From Bin94 sp965215535 (GTDB lineage: Bacteria; Gemmatimonadota; Gemmatimonadetes; Longimicrobiales; Gaopeijiaceae), in contig OZ244063.1 of the NCBI GenBank assembly GCA_965215535.1, positions 1,550,001 to 1,614,000 on the forward strand: a DNA stretch of 64,000 nt. Reading direction: 5' to 3'. Below are positions 1 to 9,416 of this stretch, one piece after another (within the stretch, counting starts at the first letter, position 1; every line of letters starts with the position of its first letter). The notes under the pieces were generated by a model. The model did not search any database. It worked only from the letters and a program-made list of their open reading frames with translations, and was not told where the DNA came from. A program made the position numbers and the translations under genes.

Positions 1-692
1 GGGAGCGTTTCTGTGGGTGAGCCCCGGTTGGCGGCCCGGACGGGAAGCGCTCCCCGGTCCGGCGGCAGATACAGAAAGGCCGGAATTGCAAAGACAAGAA
101 AGAAGGCCGCAACAACAAGCCAGACCAGTTCAATCCGGCCCACCAGAGGCAACACCAGAAGCAATCCAAGCGCCGAGCCCAGATAGCCCGCCGCAAAACC
201 GTGCCCCGAGGTCCGCCCGAGCTGGGCACGGGGCACAATATCGGGCAGATAGGCATTATAGAATACATTGGCGATCTCGAACCCGAAGTTTGTCACAACA
301 AAGATGACAAATCCGGCAATCACCATCCCGCTGCCCAGGGTCGTCATGAACCCCAACCCGATCAGACAGAGGCCAACTCCGGCGCCGAGAAAGCGCTTGC
401 GTCTGCCGCTGCGGTCGGCAAATGCGCCCAGAAAGGGAGACGTCAGCGCAACCGTGAGTGCCGAGGCCGCAACCGCCAGGCCCCACCAGAGGTCGCCCAG
501 TCCCCCCTCCTCGCCCACGACCGCCGACCGGTAAAAGGTGGGAAAGACCGCCGTGGTGACCACCGCCGGATAGATCGAGTTGGCAAAATCGTAGAGAATC
601 CAGGCACGAATGGTGCGTGGCGGAGCCCGAGGCGGCTCGGGGCTGTCCGGCGGGGAGGCCGCACCCGGATCGGCGGTGCGAAGACTGCTCAT
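1..692 (-). CDS. MFS transporter, UMF1/Atg22-like (N-terminal part)
   Basis: The gene runs off the left window edge, so only the first 230 residues are visible. After a Pro-rich start come the WILYDFANS signature typical of UMF1-type (vacuole-effluxer-like) MFS carriers and then alternating hydrophobic segments. A motif-A-like loop, GAFADRSGRRKRF, lies between early transmembrane helices, and NVFYNAYLPDIVP follows. The protein should be an inner-membrane permease; its substrate cannot be read from the sequence. The ATG at 692 is the first Met of the frame and has no strong Shine-Dalgarno. It ends the minus-strand run that begins further right. Confidence 0.85.
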   Translation of the reverse strand, partial: MSSLRTADPGAASPPDSPEPPRAPPRTIRAWILYDFANSIYPAVVTTAVFPTFYRSAVVGEEGGLGDLWWGLAVAASALTVALTSPFLGAFADRSGRRKRFLGAGVGLCLIGLGFMTTLGSGMVIAGFVIFVVTNFGFEIANVFYNAYLPDIVPRAQLGRTSGHGFAAGYLGSALGLLLVLPLVGRIELVWLVVAAFFLVFAIPAFLYLPPDRGALPVRAANRGSPTETL

Positions 693-708
693 GCAGGGGA
701 AACTTTCG

Positions 709-969
709 TTACTTCCCGCGCGCGCGCCGAATTCCTGCCGCCACCCCCGTCCCCACACCGATGCCCACCAGTGCGGCCGGTCCAAAGGTGATCACCGGGA
801 GCGCCGCCAGCGCCACCGTGGCCACAGCGCCCGTCGCAGCTCCGGTGCCGATCGCCGATCTCTCCACGACCTTCGTATAGCGAAGCCGCCGCTGGATGAA
901 ATCCTTGCTCTTCAGATGTCCGAAGACCCCGGCCACACCCCCGACTCCAAGTCCCAGAAACTCCAACAT
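709..969 (-). CDS. Small Gly/Ala-rich membrane protein
   Basis: Encodes 86 residues. A hydrophobic Gly-rich start (residues 3-17) is followed by a basic stretch (KSKDFIQRRLRYTK), then a long Gly/Ala/Val hydrophobic segment (about 41-80) and a basic tail RRARGK. This looks like a small two-helix membrane protein; no family is recognised. The ATG at 969 was chosen because AGGA lies about 8 nt upstream and because the longer frame to 1230 only shadows the neighbouring gene. It sits between the MFS gene and the DUF1232 gene on the same strand. Confidence 0.6.
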   Translation of the reverse strand: MLEFLGLGVGGVAGVFGHLKSKDFIQRRLRYTKVVERSAIGTGAATGAVATVALAALPVITFGPAALVGIGVGTGVAAGIRRARGK

Positions 970-1018
970 CGTCCTGTTTTCCTTTCCCGGGCCGTGCACC
1001 CGGTGCGATTTGTCGTGA

Positions 1019-1531
1019 TTACGATGGCCGACCCATCTCGCTCCATGCGCGGCTGACCTCGGTCGAAACATCCTGCAGCGCAATGATCGCTGCCGCATCG
1101 AGCTTGCGACTGATCCTGTTGCCCACCAGACGACGAAGGAAGCGCAAAGGTTCCTGAAAATCGGCATCCAGGAGGGGATCGCTACCGCGACTGAGGTTCT
1201 CCAGGGTGCGAAGCGCAAGGTAGGTGTCATCCAGGAGACCGGCCAGACCCTGCGTCATCTCCGGAATCAGGTCAAGCGGATCGATGAAGTACCGCGCTGC
1301 ATGCTCCAGGAGCGGCATCACCACCATGTTCAACCCGCGCTGATCAGCCGCATGGGCCGCGTGCGCCAGAAGCAGCGGCACCGTTTCCATGACCTCGACC
1401 GCCACCGCAGCCGCATCGGCCACATCCTGGTCGCTGGCATCGGGCTCCACTCCGCGAATGAACTCCTCCAGGCGACCCTCGTCGCGCGCCCGGGCGCTGT
1501 CGATCACTGCCTGCACATCCTTCAGATTCAT
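1019..1531 (-). CDS. YkvA-like DUF1232 domain protein
   Basis: Encodes 170 residues. Residues 81-106 (YFIDPLDLIPE, then LLDDTYLALR) match the short DUF1232/YkvA signature, in which a DPxDLIP turn precedes a second hydrophobic helix. The N-terminal 75 residues are helical and acidic. DUF1232 proteins are small and of unknown function, often membrane associated. The start ATG overlaps the stop of the upstream FG-GAP gene by 4 bp (1528-1531), implying translational coupling to the propeller operon. Confidence 0.75.
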   Translation of the reverse strand: MNLKDVQAVIDSARARDEGRLEEFIRGVEPDASDQDVADAAAVAVEVMETVPLLLAHAAHAADQRGLNMVVMPLLEHAARYFIDPLDLIPEMTQGLAGLLDDTYLALRTLENLSRGSDPLLDADFQEPLRFLRRLVGNRISRKLDAAAIIALQDVSTEVSRAWSEMGRPS

Positions 1532-3471
1532 CGTTCGGCCACGTTTCTGTATACCACCAGCCCCCCTCCTCTGCCACCCGCCACCAGATCGGGATCGCCA
1601 TCGCCATCCAGGTCGGTCCAGGCTGGAGCAGTGAAGGTCGGCAGGGGGTGCGCAAAGGATTCCATCTCGACAAAGCGCGGCTCTTCCGCCGACCCCTCGT
1701 TGCGATAGAAGAGCAATCCCGACGCCTCCGACCCCAGCGCAAGATCGAGATCGCCGTCGCCATCCCAGTCCAGGAGCGCAGGAATGCTGCGGCGGCCCGC
1801 ATCGATCTCCTGAAAATCGTCCGACACCAGCTCGAAGCGCGGCTCTTCCGCAGTTCCCTCGTTGCGGTAGTAGTTCAACGCACCCGACGACTCGCCGACG
1901 AGAAGATCCAGATCGCCATCGCCATCGAGATCGCCCAGCGTCGGCGTGGTATTGCGCCCCCGCGTCAGGGTGGCGGCCGCCGAATCGACGAGGGTCCAGC
2001 GCGGCATGACGCCCTGATCATCTGCGCGCCGATCGTTGCGATACCAGGCCACATGGTCGCGCCACTCGCCCAGAACCATATCGTCGTCGCCATCGCCATC
2101 CAGATCGCCAAAGGCCGGAGCGAAGTGGTAGGCTTCGGGCAACCCCGGAATCCGCCCCCGCGCATGGAAGACCGGCCGATCTGCCGCCCCGGTGTTCTCG
2201 AAGAGGTACAACCCGGCTGTGCGCGTGCTGTCCGTTTCGATCTTGTTCGACAGGAGCAGGTCGAAATCGCCGTCGCCATCCAGATCGGTGAAGGCCGGAT
2301 ACGATTCAGCGCCCACATCGAGCGTTCCAATCAGTCGTGTGTTGGCAATGGCAAAGCTCTCGTCGGCGCCCTGCACAAATTGGTACAGATTCTCAACGCT
2401 GCTGCGATTGGGATTGAAGGCGCCTCCCAGCACACCCATCGTCAGGTCCATATCGCCATCGCCATCGATATCGCCCAGCGCCGGCGCATTGTACCCCGAG
2501 GTTCCCACGGCATCGCCGATCGGCCAGGGCCGGGGCGTTCCCCGCAGAACCGGCCGACGACAGGTGCCGGTATTCTCGATCAGCAGCAAGCCGGGTTCGA
2601 AGAAATCGCCCCAGAAGAGATCGTGGTCGCCATCCTGGTCGAAATCCCCGAGCGCCATTGTATTCGCTCCATGCCGACTTCCCTGCATGGCGCCAATGAT
2701 CTCGATGTCCTCGAAGGAATCGGTGATGTGCCGGAAGCGCGGAATGCCATTCGCATCCACATCGAGCGCCTCATAGCGGGTAATCGATCCGGTGAGCCGG
2801 CCGATCAGCAGATCCAGGTTGCCGTCGCAGTCGATATCTGCCGCATTGGGGATATTCTGCCGATCCGAAAAGACAGGTTCGCCCTCTAAATCGCGCAGGG
2901 TGTCGGCGGCGAGGACATACGACGCCGGACCCGCTCCCCCATCGTTGCGATAGTAGCGGATATGACTGAAGGGCGATTCGGCCAGCAGATCCAGATCGCC
3001 ATCCAGATCGACGTCGACAAAGCGGAACCACTCGCCGACCGCCAGCTCCTCAAAGTGGTCTGTGACCCAACGAAAGCGGGGCAACCCATTGTCGCCCAGA
3101 GTCTCGTTGCGAAAAAACATCACCTGATTCGAGATCTCCTGCAGAAAGAGATCCGGATCGCCATCGCCATCGGCGTCCGCAAGCTGCGGCCGGGGCAGAT
3201 TGAAGCCGCCCAGAAAGGGGTGCGGGATGGCGTCGCCCGTCTCGTCGAAAAAATCGATTTCATAGACGACGCGCTCCCACCCGGCAGCATCTGCAGGATT
3301 CCACCCTCGCGACTGCGCCGACGCCGCAGAAGCCAGCCCGGTCGTCAGAAGCAGAGTCCCGACGACAGCCGACGGGCCACACCGAACGGCATCTGCGCGC
3401 CGCGGCATTCGTGCTGGACGCTGTGCTCCACGCTGCTCCCTGTCCCGATGGACGGGGGGGTTCAGGTTCAT
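1528..3471 (-). CDS. Secreted FG-GAP/VCBS repeat propeller protein
   Basis: Encodes 647 residues with a signal peptide (hydrophobic run GTLLLTTGLASAASAQ, cleavage expected after ASAQ). About ten Asp-rich calcium-binding loops of the form DxDGDGDxDL follow (for example DADGDGDPDL, DIDCDGNLDL, DFDQDGDHDL, DLDGDGDFDL), each usually followed by a YRN or FEN strand. This is the FG-GAP/VCBS (integrin-alpha-like) beta-propeller pattern of secreted or surface proteins. The start at 3471 overlaps the previous stop by 4 bp; an alternative start is the Met at 3408. No enzymatic domain is visible, so the role is probably surface binding or scaffolding. Confidence 0.85.
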   Translation of the reverse strand: MNLNPPVHRDREQRGAQRPARMPRRADAVRCGPSAVVGTLLLTTGLASAASAQSRGWNPADAAGWERVVYEIDFFDETGDAIPHPFLGGFNLPRPQLADADGDGDPDLFLQEISNQVMFFRNETLGDNGLPRFRWVTDHFEELAVGEWFRFVDVDLDGDLDLLAESPFSHIRYYRNDGGAGPASYVLAADTLRDLEGEPVFSDRQNIPNAADIDCDGNLDLLIGRLTGSITRYEALDVDANGIPRFRHITDSFEDIEIIGAMQGSRHGANTMALGDFDQDGDHDLFWGDFFEPGLLLIENTGTCRRPVLRGTPRPWPIGDAVGTSGYNAPALGDIDGDGDMDLTMGVLGGAFNPNRSSVENLYQFVQGADESFAIANTRLIGTLDVGAESYPAFTDLDGDGDFDLLLSNKIETDSTRTAGLYLFENTGAADRPVFHARGRIPGLPEAYHFAPAFGDLDGDGDDDMVLGEWRDHVAWYRNDRRADDQGVMPRWTLVDSAAATLTRGRNTTPTLGDLDGDGDLDLLVGESSGALNYYRNEGTAEEPRFELVSDDFQEIDAGRRSIPALLDWDGDGDLDLALGSEASGLLFYRNEGSAEEPRFVEMESFAHPLPTFTAPAWTDLDGDGDPDLVAGGRGGGLVVYRNVAER

Positions 3472-4625
3472 TCGCCCGGTCCGATCGAAATTCCGGCCGG
3501 ATAGGCACCCACCTCAATCACCTGTACAACCTCGAAGCTGCGCGTGTCGATCTTGACGACCGTTCCCACCTCGGCATTGTTCTCTACCGCGCGCCCTGGC
3601 GTGTAGCTGCCCTTCTGGTTCCGGTTCGAGACAAAGAGCCAGCGCCCATCTGCGGTGACCGCGCTGCCGTGCGGCTCCACGATTCCCGGTCCCGAGAGAC
3701 GACGCGCGACACTCCAGCTCTCCGTCTCGACCTCGACGATCTCGTCATCCTCCAGAAGCCCGAACCACACCCGCGACCCATCCGGCGCAAAGACCGGGTG
3801 CCAGGGCTGCGATCCGACCTCGATTGTGGCCACCTGCACCGGCTCTGGCGCAGTGGCGTCGAAGACCAGGAGCTGGCCGGTCAACTGTGCCGTTGCGACC
3901 AGCCAGCGACCATCGGGCGAGAGAGCGAACTGCACAATGGTGTGGGGCGCACCCTCGACATCGGTCAGCTCGGCCTCGCCAGCGGCGCCATCGACGACCG
4001 CGATCCGGTTCTCGACCAGCGATGCCGCGAAGACGCGCTGACGCCCGGCGTCGACGATCAGCGCATGCGGACGCGGAAAGAAGACATCAAGCTCTTCGAT
4101 GTCCATCGCATCGCGCACCACCCGCCCGATCCTCTGCGGTGGATTGACCGCCATCATCGAGCGCCCGACATAGAGGATGTCGGAGGCCGGATCGACGGCC
4201 AGGAGACCGGGCGTCTCGAAGGGAACCCGCCCCACCAGCTCGGCCTCGCGGTTGAAGCGCAGCACATGGCCGCCGCCGATAAGCGAAACGTACCAGTGGC
4301 TGCCGTCGGGGTCGGTGGCCGTGTGGTGGGGACGCGAGTTGGCGTCGAAGCCGAGATCGGTCATATCGACCGTATGCACCACCTCGCCCGTGGCGACATC
4401 GATGACCGAGACGCTCGCCGCGCCCTGATTGGCAACGTAGACGCGCTCGCCCCCCGCCGATTGTGCGGAGGTGGCAGCCGGGAGGGCCAACGCCGCCATG
4501 AATGCCAGCGCAAACCCGATCAGCCACCGCCGTGTGCGCCCGAACGCCCGTGAAGAGGCGCCAGCCGGCCCGTACTGCACGTTTCCGCCTCTTTCGATCT
4601 TTCGCCTTCTGTGGAATCTGTCCAT
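3468..4625 (-). CDS. Secreted YVTN-type beta-propeller protein
   Basis: Encodes 385 residues. A basic N-region (GRTRRW) and hydrophobic core (LIGFALAFMAALALPAATSAQ) form a signal peptide. The mature part carries repeated propeller strands such as RVYVANQGAASVSVIDVATG, ILYVGRSMM, RVFAASLVENRIAVVD and WLFVSNRN, matching the YVTN/40-residue repeat family of extracytoplasmic seven-bladed propellers. The ATG at 4625 is preferred over the upstream Met at 4799 because AAGGAGG/GGAG lies just upstream and the extension would overlap the preceding gene. It is coupled to the FG-GAP gene by a 4-bp overlap. Ligand unknown. Confidence 0.82.
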   Translation of the reverse strand: MDRFHRRRKIERGGNVQYGPAGASSRAFGRTRRWLIGFALAFMAALALPAATSAQSAGGERVYVANQGAASVSVIDVATGEVVHTVDMTDLGFDANSRPHHTATDPDGSHWYVSLIGGGHVLRFNREAELVGRVPFETPGLLAVDPASDILYVGRSMMAVNPPQRIGRVVRDAMDIEELDVFFPRPHALIVDAGRQRVFAASLVENRIAVVDGAAGEAELTDVEGAPHTIVQFALSPDGRWLVATAQLTGQLLVFDATAPEPVQVATIEVGSQPWHPVFAPDGSRVWFGLLEDDEIVEVETESWSVARRLSGPGIVEPHGSAVTADGRWLFVSNRNQKGSYTPGRAVENNAEVGTVVKIDTRSFEVVQVIEVGAYPAGISIGPGE

Positions 4626-4696
4626 TTCGCCGATCTCCGCCTCCTTGTTCGGTACCGTCGGCTTATGCAGCTTTCGTGCCACAATCCGTTGAAGAC

Positions 4697-7075
4697 TCAG
4701 GAAACCGGGGTCCGGTCCCGCTTCCGGACCAGGAAGAGACCCTGCGAACTCGAAGTCACCAGGATGATTCCCGAATCGAAGAAGGGGTAGTTGCTCCACG
4801 AGCCGTCCATCGCGGCAAAGTCTTCGCCCGGTACGGTGTCGAAGAAGGCCACCTCGGTCGGGTTCTCGACATCGGTGATGTCAAGGATGCGCAATCCGCT
4901 GTTGTAGTTGGACTGATACATGAGGTTGCCGCGAATGTACAGGTTGTGATCGCTGGAGCGATTTTCGGAGAGATGTTCCTTCAGCAACAACGGTTCATCC
5001 AGATCCCTCACATCCCAGATCAGGGTGCGCGTGAACTCGGAATTGCCCTGCACCTCGTCCAGCTCGTCGTTCATGTAGAACCAGGCGTGATCCTCGGTGA
5101 GCCAACCCTGATGGGCATAGGAGACATTCGGGTAATCGGCCACGCCGATCACAACCGGGTTGTCCTTGTCGGTGACATCGGCGATCGAGAGCGCGGTCTC
5201 GTTCGAGCCCAGGCAGATCTCGCGACCCGCGTACTCGGTGTCGGGGCCATGATAGACCACGCACTGCGCGTCGTGCGAATAGCCGGTCTCGGAGCGTCCG
5301 GTGCCGGTGTGCGAGAAGCAGCCCGCAAAGGTCGGGTTGCGGGGCTCGTTGATGTCGATCATGTGGAGCCCGCCGCCGCAGGTGTCGCCGCCGCCGCTGG
5401 AGCCGACCGCATAGGCAAATCCGGTTTCCTCGTTAATCACAATATTGTGAACGCTGCTGACGCGGTCGTAGTGGGCATCGACATCGAAGGTGATGAGTTC
5501 GCCAGCAAAATCACGCAGGCGCGTCAGATCGAAGACCTGTATTCCATGACCCGGGGCGTTATCCGCCACAATGTAGACATGATTGCTGAAGACCTTCATG
5601 TCGCGCCAGATGCTTCCCGGCGAACCCTCGGTTTTCGGCAGGTTGCCCACCACAACGGGATTGACGGGGTCGGTGACATCGACGAAGGAGGTGCCATCCA
5701 TTCGCCCGACGATCGCATAGTCGCGACGGGTTTCGGGATCGGTCCAGCCCCAGACATCGTTGACGCGCACACCGCGCGCGCCCCCGAGATCCTCGACCGG
5801 AACAAAGGAAACCAGATCGGCGCCGCTGCATCCGAAGACCGAGGCCTCGCCCTCGTCGGAGCAGGCCATCTCCTCGCCCATCACGGCCTCGTAGCCCTCC
5901 ACCTCGACGAAGAGCGGATCCGATGCGACCCATCCATCCGCACTCTCCTCGAAGATGATGGCCTTGCCCAGACCGTAATCGGCCTGCGGCATTCCCGATA
6001 CGAAGACGCCCTCGCCCAGGGCGATCAGGGTGCCCAGGCGATCGCCGGCTGCGATGCCGGGAGCGGTGATCCGACGCACCGAGCTCCATCCACCCGCGTC
6101 ATCGGATCCGAACTCATAGATCGCGCCGCGTCTTTGATCGATCCCCGGCGCGGCCACCCAGAGCATGTTCCCGCTTACCGCCAGGGCGGCGCCGAAGTTG
6201 TCGCCGCTGCTGCCATCGAAGGCCGCCAGACGACCCGCCTCGGTCCATTCGCCCTCCTGGTGAACGAAGGAGACCAGGTTGCCGGGCGTATCCGGCGACG
6301 CCCCGCCGCCCACCAGGATGCGGTCCGGCAGAATCGCGACCGAATTCCCGAAGAATGAGCCTTCCTCGTCGATTGCCAGTTCGCCGGTCTGCGACCATTC
6401 TTCGGCACCACGCTCAAAGGTGTATGCCACCCCCGAACGCGCATTGACGAAGGGCGCGCCCACCACCAGGGTTCCGTCGGAGATTGCCAGCGACGCCCCG
6501 AAGCCGGACTGGCGCTGCCCGCCCGGATCGGCAATGTAGGCCTCCTGGGTCCAGGCGCCGCCATCGTTGCGGAAGATCAGAACCCCGGTGTTGCCATCGA
6601 GCGACCCGGCCACGATTGCGGCCTCGTTTCCACTGATGGCCGCACTGACGCCGAAGATCATTCCTTCGGGCATGTCCATGGGCGTAAAGGCGCCCTCGTA
6701 CTGCCAGCCCGATTCGTCGCGCAGATAGGAAAAGGCGCCGGATTCCTCGAGCGAGCGCTGGTTGATGACCGCCACCACGAGGCGACCCTCGGAGAAGGCC
6801 ATCGCAGAGCCCAGGCCGCTGCCCTCAAAACCGGGCGGTCCGGGAAGCATACCCGTCTCGACCCAGCCGTCGTCGCCGCGGGTATAGATGAGCACCGCCC
6901 CGCTGCCATCGGCGCCACCGGGGTCGGCGATCAGGATCTCGTCGCCTGCAACCGCGACTCCGCTGGCGAATCCCTGCGCGTTCAGTGCCGCGGAGTGCCC
7001 GGGCGCCAGCATGACCGCAATCAGCGCGAGCGCCCGCAGCGCCCCCGAACCGAAAGAGTGTGTCGTTCCGTTCAT
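4697..7075 (-). CDS. Choice-of-anchor-B family secreted protein (FG-GAP plus LVIVD repeats)
   Basis: Encodes 792 residues from the ATG at 7075, which has AGGAG about 10 nt upstream; the longer frame to 7171 lacks support. A signal peptide (RALALIAVMLAPGHSAALNAQ) is followed by about 400 residues of FG-GAP-like blades (GFGASLAISDGTLVVGAPF, FFGNSVAILPDRILVGG). The C-terminal half has LVIVD-type repeats (FVDVTDPVNPVVVGNLP, IQVFDLTRLRD, LRILDITDVENPTEV) and the HNIVINEETGFAYAVG and SHDAQCVVYHGPD stretches typical of choice-of-anchor-B proteins. Such proteins are exported and probably surface bound; their biochemical role is unknown. It heads the propeller operon. Confidence 0.85.
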   Translation of the reverse strand: MNGTTHSFGSGALRALALIAVMLAPGHSAALNAQGFASGVAVAGDEILIADPGGADGSGAVLIYTRGDDGWVETGMLPGPPGFEGSGLGSAMAFSEGRLVVAVINQRSLEESGAFSYLRDESGWQYEGAFTPMDMPEGMIFGVSAAISGNEAAIVAGSLDGNTGVLIFRNDGGAWTQEAYIADPGGQRQSGFGASLAISDGTLVVGAPFVNARSGVAYTFERGAEEWSQTGELAIDEEGSFFGNSVAILPDRILVGGGASPDTPGNLVSFVHQEGEWTEAGRLAAFDGSSGDNFGAALAVSGNMLWVAAPGIDQRRGAIYEFGSDDAGGWSSVRRITAPGIAAGDRLGTLIALGEGVFVSGMPQADYGLGKAIIFEESADGWVASDPLFVEVEGYEAVMGEEMACSDEGEASVFGCSGADLVSFVPVEDLGGARGVRVNDVWGWTDPETRRDYAIVGRMDGTSFVDVTDPVNPVVVGNLPKTEGSPGSIWRDMKVFSNHVYIVADNAPGHGIQVFDLTRLRDFAGELITFDVDAHYDRVSSVHNIVINEETGFAYAVGSSGGGDTCGGGLHMIDINEPRNPTFAGCFSHTGTGRSETGYSHDAQCVVYHGPDTEYAGREICLGSNETALSIADVTDKDNPVVIGVADYPNVSYAHQGWLTEDHAWFYMNDELDEVQGNSEFTRTLIWDVRDLDEPLLLKEHLSENRSSDHNLYIRGNLMYQSNYNSGLRILDITDVENPTEVAFFDTVPGEDFAAMDGSWSNYPFFDSGIILVTSSSQGLFLVRKRDRTPVS

Positions 7076-7381
7076 TTTTCCTGTCTCCTGAGCCAGGTTC
7101 GATTGAAAAGCAGACCCATATCCGACGAACGCGGAACAGGCCCGTTGCACCCGCTGGAACGCGGGCAGCACACAGTGTGTCGATCTGTGGTTTCGGCGTC
7201 GCGCCTCATTCCCCTGCTACCCCTTCCCCGCTGGCGGCGATGCGGCCAACAAGGCTGGCATGATTTCCGTCCCCGGACAAGGCCGGGGCCACCCCGGGAC
7301 GCCATCGCCGCAGTTCGGCCTTCGGTGCACTCTTCCAGCCCGGAGACTCGCCGCTTCCCGGTGCGCGGCGACCATTGCAGG
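7076..7381. other. Intergenic region upstream of the propeller operon
   Basis: These 306 bp separate the start of the choice-of-anchor-B gene from the stop of the M28 peptidase gene. The minus-strand promoter of the propeller operon would be expected here. I could not pick a convincing -35/-10 pair, hairpin or RNA gene by eye. Confidence 0.5.
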
Positions 7382-9142
7382 CTAGGAATCCTGAGGATCA
7401 TCGACCGGAGGAGCAAGAAGGTCGATCATCCAGGAGGCATCCAGAAGCTGCTGGGCGACCTCGTTGGCGTTGCGTCTGAGCTCGGTGAGGACGAAGTGCA
7501 GCCGCTCGGACCCGTTCTCCATCAGCGCCTCGAGCTCGTGCAGCCTGGCGAGGCGTGGAATGGGCAGGCGCGGTGTAGCCGGATCATGCTCAAAGCGGGG
7601 CCGTTCGGAATACCCCACCGGAACCAGCAGACGGCCCAGGCGGAGCAGGATATCGTTGGCGATTGCGGGATCGATGGCAGCGGCTTCGATTCGTTCATGG
7701 AGTGCGTTCAGCCTGTCCGACAGTGTATCGAGAGCCTTGCGAATGGAGCTGATGTCGAAGCGCCGGGCTGCCAGAGCCTCATACGCCTGAAGCGCTTCGT
7801 CGAGCTCCATCAGGGTGCGCCGATAGTCCAGCGGCAGAACTCCGGGCCCGACGAACTCGCCAATTGCGGTCAGATAAACCCTGAGGTCGCGCTCCAGGTT
7901 CTCGCGATCGGCCAGTTCGAGCCGATCCTTTTCGGTATGCCAGGCAATGTCTCCGCCGCAGCCGCCCACCGGGTAGTAGCCGAGACGGGCGCGCTCCTCT
8001 TCGGGAATGTTGGAGAGGAGCATGAAGAAGGAGCTGATCCCGATCTGATTGAAGGAGTAATCCCCGGCGCGCAGAGGGCGCTGACGCCCAGGTTCCTGAT
8101 CGGTGACGCTCTGAATTGCCGTTCGGCACACCGCTTCGGTCTCGGCCATCCACGGCACCTCATCGTAGCGGGTCGCGCCGCGGCAGCCCGGCGAATCGAT
8201 ATTGATGGCGGCCACGCAGTTGCGGCGCAAGTCCAGCCCAAAGTTGTCGGCGTACCAGGTTGAGCCGCCATATCTGCCGGTCGAGTGGGCCGGCCACCAG
8301 GCAATGCGCACCGAGCGGTACAGGTCTTCGCGATGTTCGTGGAGAATTCGTGCCAGCTCCAGAAGTGTGGCGTCGCCTACGGCATTGTCACCGATGCCGA
8401 TGTCCCACGAATCGTAGTGGCCGTGGACGAGGAGGAAGGTGTCGTCATCGGCCCGGCCTCCCTCGATGTGAACCACCGGAAGCGAACAGGTGAACCAGCC
8501 CTCGGTCAGCTCGGTGTGCAGCGTGACGCGCTCGGCGCCATCCTGGATGGCCTGCAGAAGCTGATCGCCATCGGGGCGGTTGATCGCAAGAATGGGCGTC
8601 TTCGGCTTGAGTCGCAACTGCGATTCGTCCGGCGCGCCCCAGATTGGTGTGCAGATGCCCCAGTGAACCCCGACGCCGGGATTGATGTACACCTGCCCTG
8701 CGGCGCCGGCAGCCTCGAAGCGCCCAACCATGACCGGCATGGGGTAGCCCTCGGTAATCACGATTTTGCCGCGCAGATCGGGAAGGTCTCCCTCGACCGT
8801 TGATCCGAAGAGATTGGCGGTTCCGCGAATCGGCTCGGCCGGGACATGAATGGGAGGAGCCGCCAGGCCAGTCTCACCGGTTGTGGCCGCAAAGGAGGGG
8901 GGCTTTCCCCGGATCTCCACCCCATCAATCTCAAGCGATCCGCTTCCGGGCACGGAAAGAAAGAGCTTCGGCTCGAACACTTCATGCGGGATTTCCAGCG
9001 TCTGCAGTCGGGTCGAGATAAAGTTGGCGGCGGCGCGCTCATGTACTGAACCGGATTCGCGCACCAGCACGGAATACCGTTGAATCAGGCTCCAGCCCAG
9101 ATCGAAGGAGGCTGCCGCTCGCAATCTTTCGGCGAGACTCAT
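7382..9142 (-). CDS. M28-like zinc peptidase homologue with PA-type insert
   Basis: Encodes 586 residues without a signal peptide. A PA-like domain (about 90-215, LRGKIVITEGYP) precedes an M28 core: HGHYDSWDIGIGDNAVG (H242, D244, D252) supplies the first zinc ligands and GGDIAWHTEKD (H402) the last His. At the position where M28 enzymes normally have the Glu-Glu pair (general base and zinc ligand) this protein reads WWPAHSTGRYGGS, with H286-S287. It may be a divergent subgroup with altered metal chemistry or a non-peptidase. The C-terminal 170 residues are helical and extend beyond a typical M28 domain. The start has no strong Shine-Dalgarno. Confidence 0.8.
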   Translation of the reverse strand: MSLAERLRAAASFDLGWSLIQRYSVLVRESGSVHERAAANFISTRLQTLEIPHEVFEPKLFLSVPGSGSLEIDGVEIRGKPPSFAATTGETGLAAPPIHVPAEPIRGTANLFGSTVEGDLPDLRGKIVITEGYPMPVMVGRFEAAGAAGQVYINPGVGVHWGICTPIWGAPDESQLRLKPKTPILAINRPDGDQLLQAIQDGAERVTLHTELTEGWFTCSLPVVHIEGGRADDDTFLLVHGHYDSWDIGIGDNAVGDATLLELARILHEHREDLYRSVRIAWWPAHSTGRYGGSTWYADNFGLDLRRNCVAAINIDSPGCRGATRYDEVPWMAETEAVCRTAIQSVTDQEPGRQRPLRAGDYSFNQIGISSFFMLLSNIPEEERARLGYYPVGGCGGDIAWHTEKDRLELADRENLERDLRVYLTAIGEFVGPGVLPLDYRRTLMELDEALQAYEALAARRFDISSIRKALDTLSDRLNALHERIEAAAIDPAIANDILLRLGRLLVPVGYSERPRFEHDPATPRLPIPRLARLHELEALMENGSERLHFVLTELRRNANEVAQQLLDASWMIDLLAPPVDDPQDS

Positions 9143-9416
9143 GGTCCGTCCTCTCAGTGTATCGACAGATTGAAATACGGAATCGAACTCCGAATATAAC
9201 TGTCAACACAAGACCACCGACCGACCGCCACGCACACCGGCTTCCGCACGCGCTCGGCCTGACGGGCGGCGGGGAGCAGAGCGCAAGGCGGAACGCCACG
9301 AAACCGGTATGGCGGCAGCGCCTGCAAAAGGCCGCCTGGAGGGCTGCGGAGATCCGCCGAACGAAGTCACGCCCAGGCGCCGAGAGCGAACTCCCGGCTC
9401 GTGACGATCGCTCCGA

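Noticed and set aside
1648..2889. Long plus-strand frame (413 codons) opposite the FG-GAP gene
   Set aside because: It is the mirror of the repetitive DxDGDG codons on the minus strand. It has no signal, motif or ribosome site, while the minus-strand reading is a clear protein family.
1600..3200. Repeated gatcgccatcgcc-like words suggesting a repeat array or CRISPR
   Set aside because: The words are the antisense of Asp-Gly-Asp calcium-loop codons, spaced as protein repeats, with no unique spacers of constant length.
4502..6358. 618-codon plus-strand frame opposite the choice-of-anchor-B gene
   Set aside because: There are no recognisable domains and it is fully antisense to a gene with signal peptide, ribosome site and LVIVD repeats.
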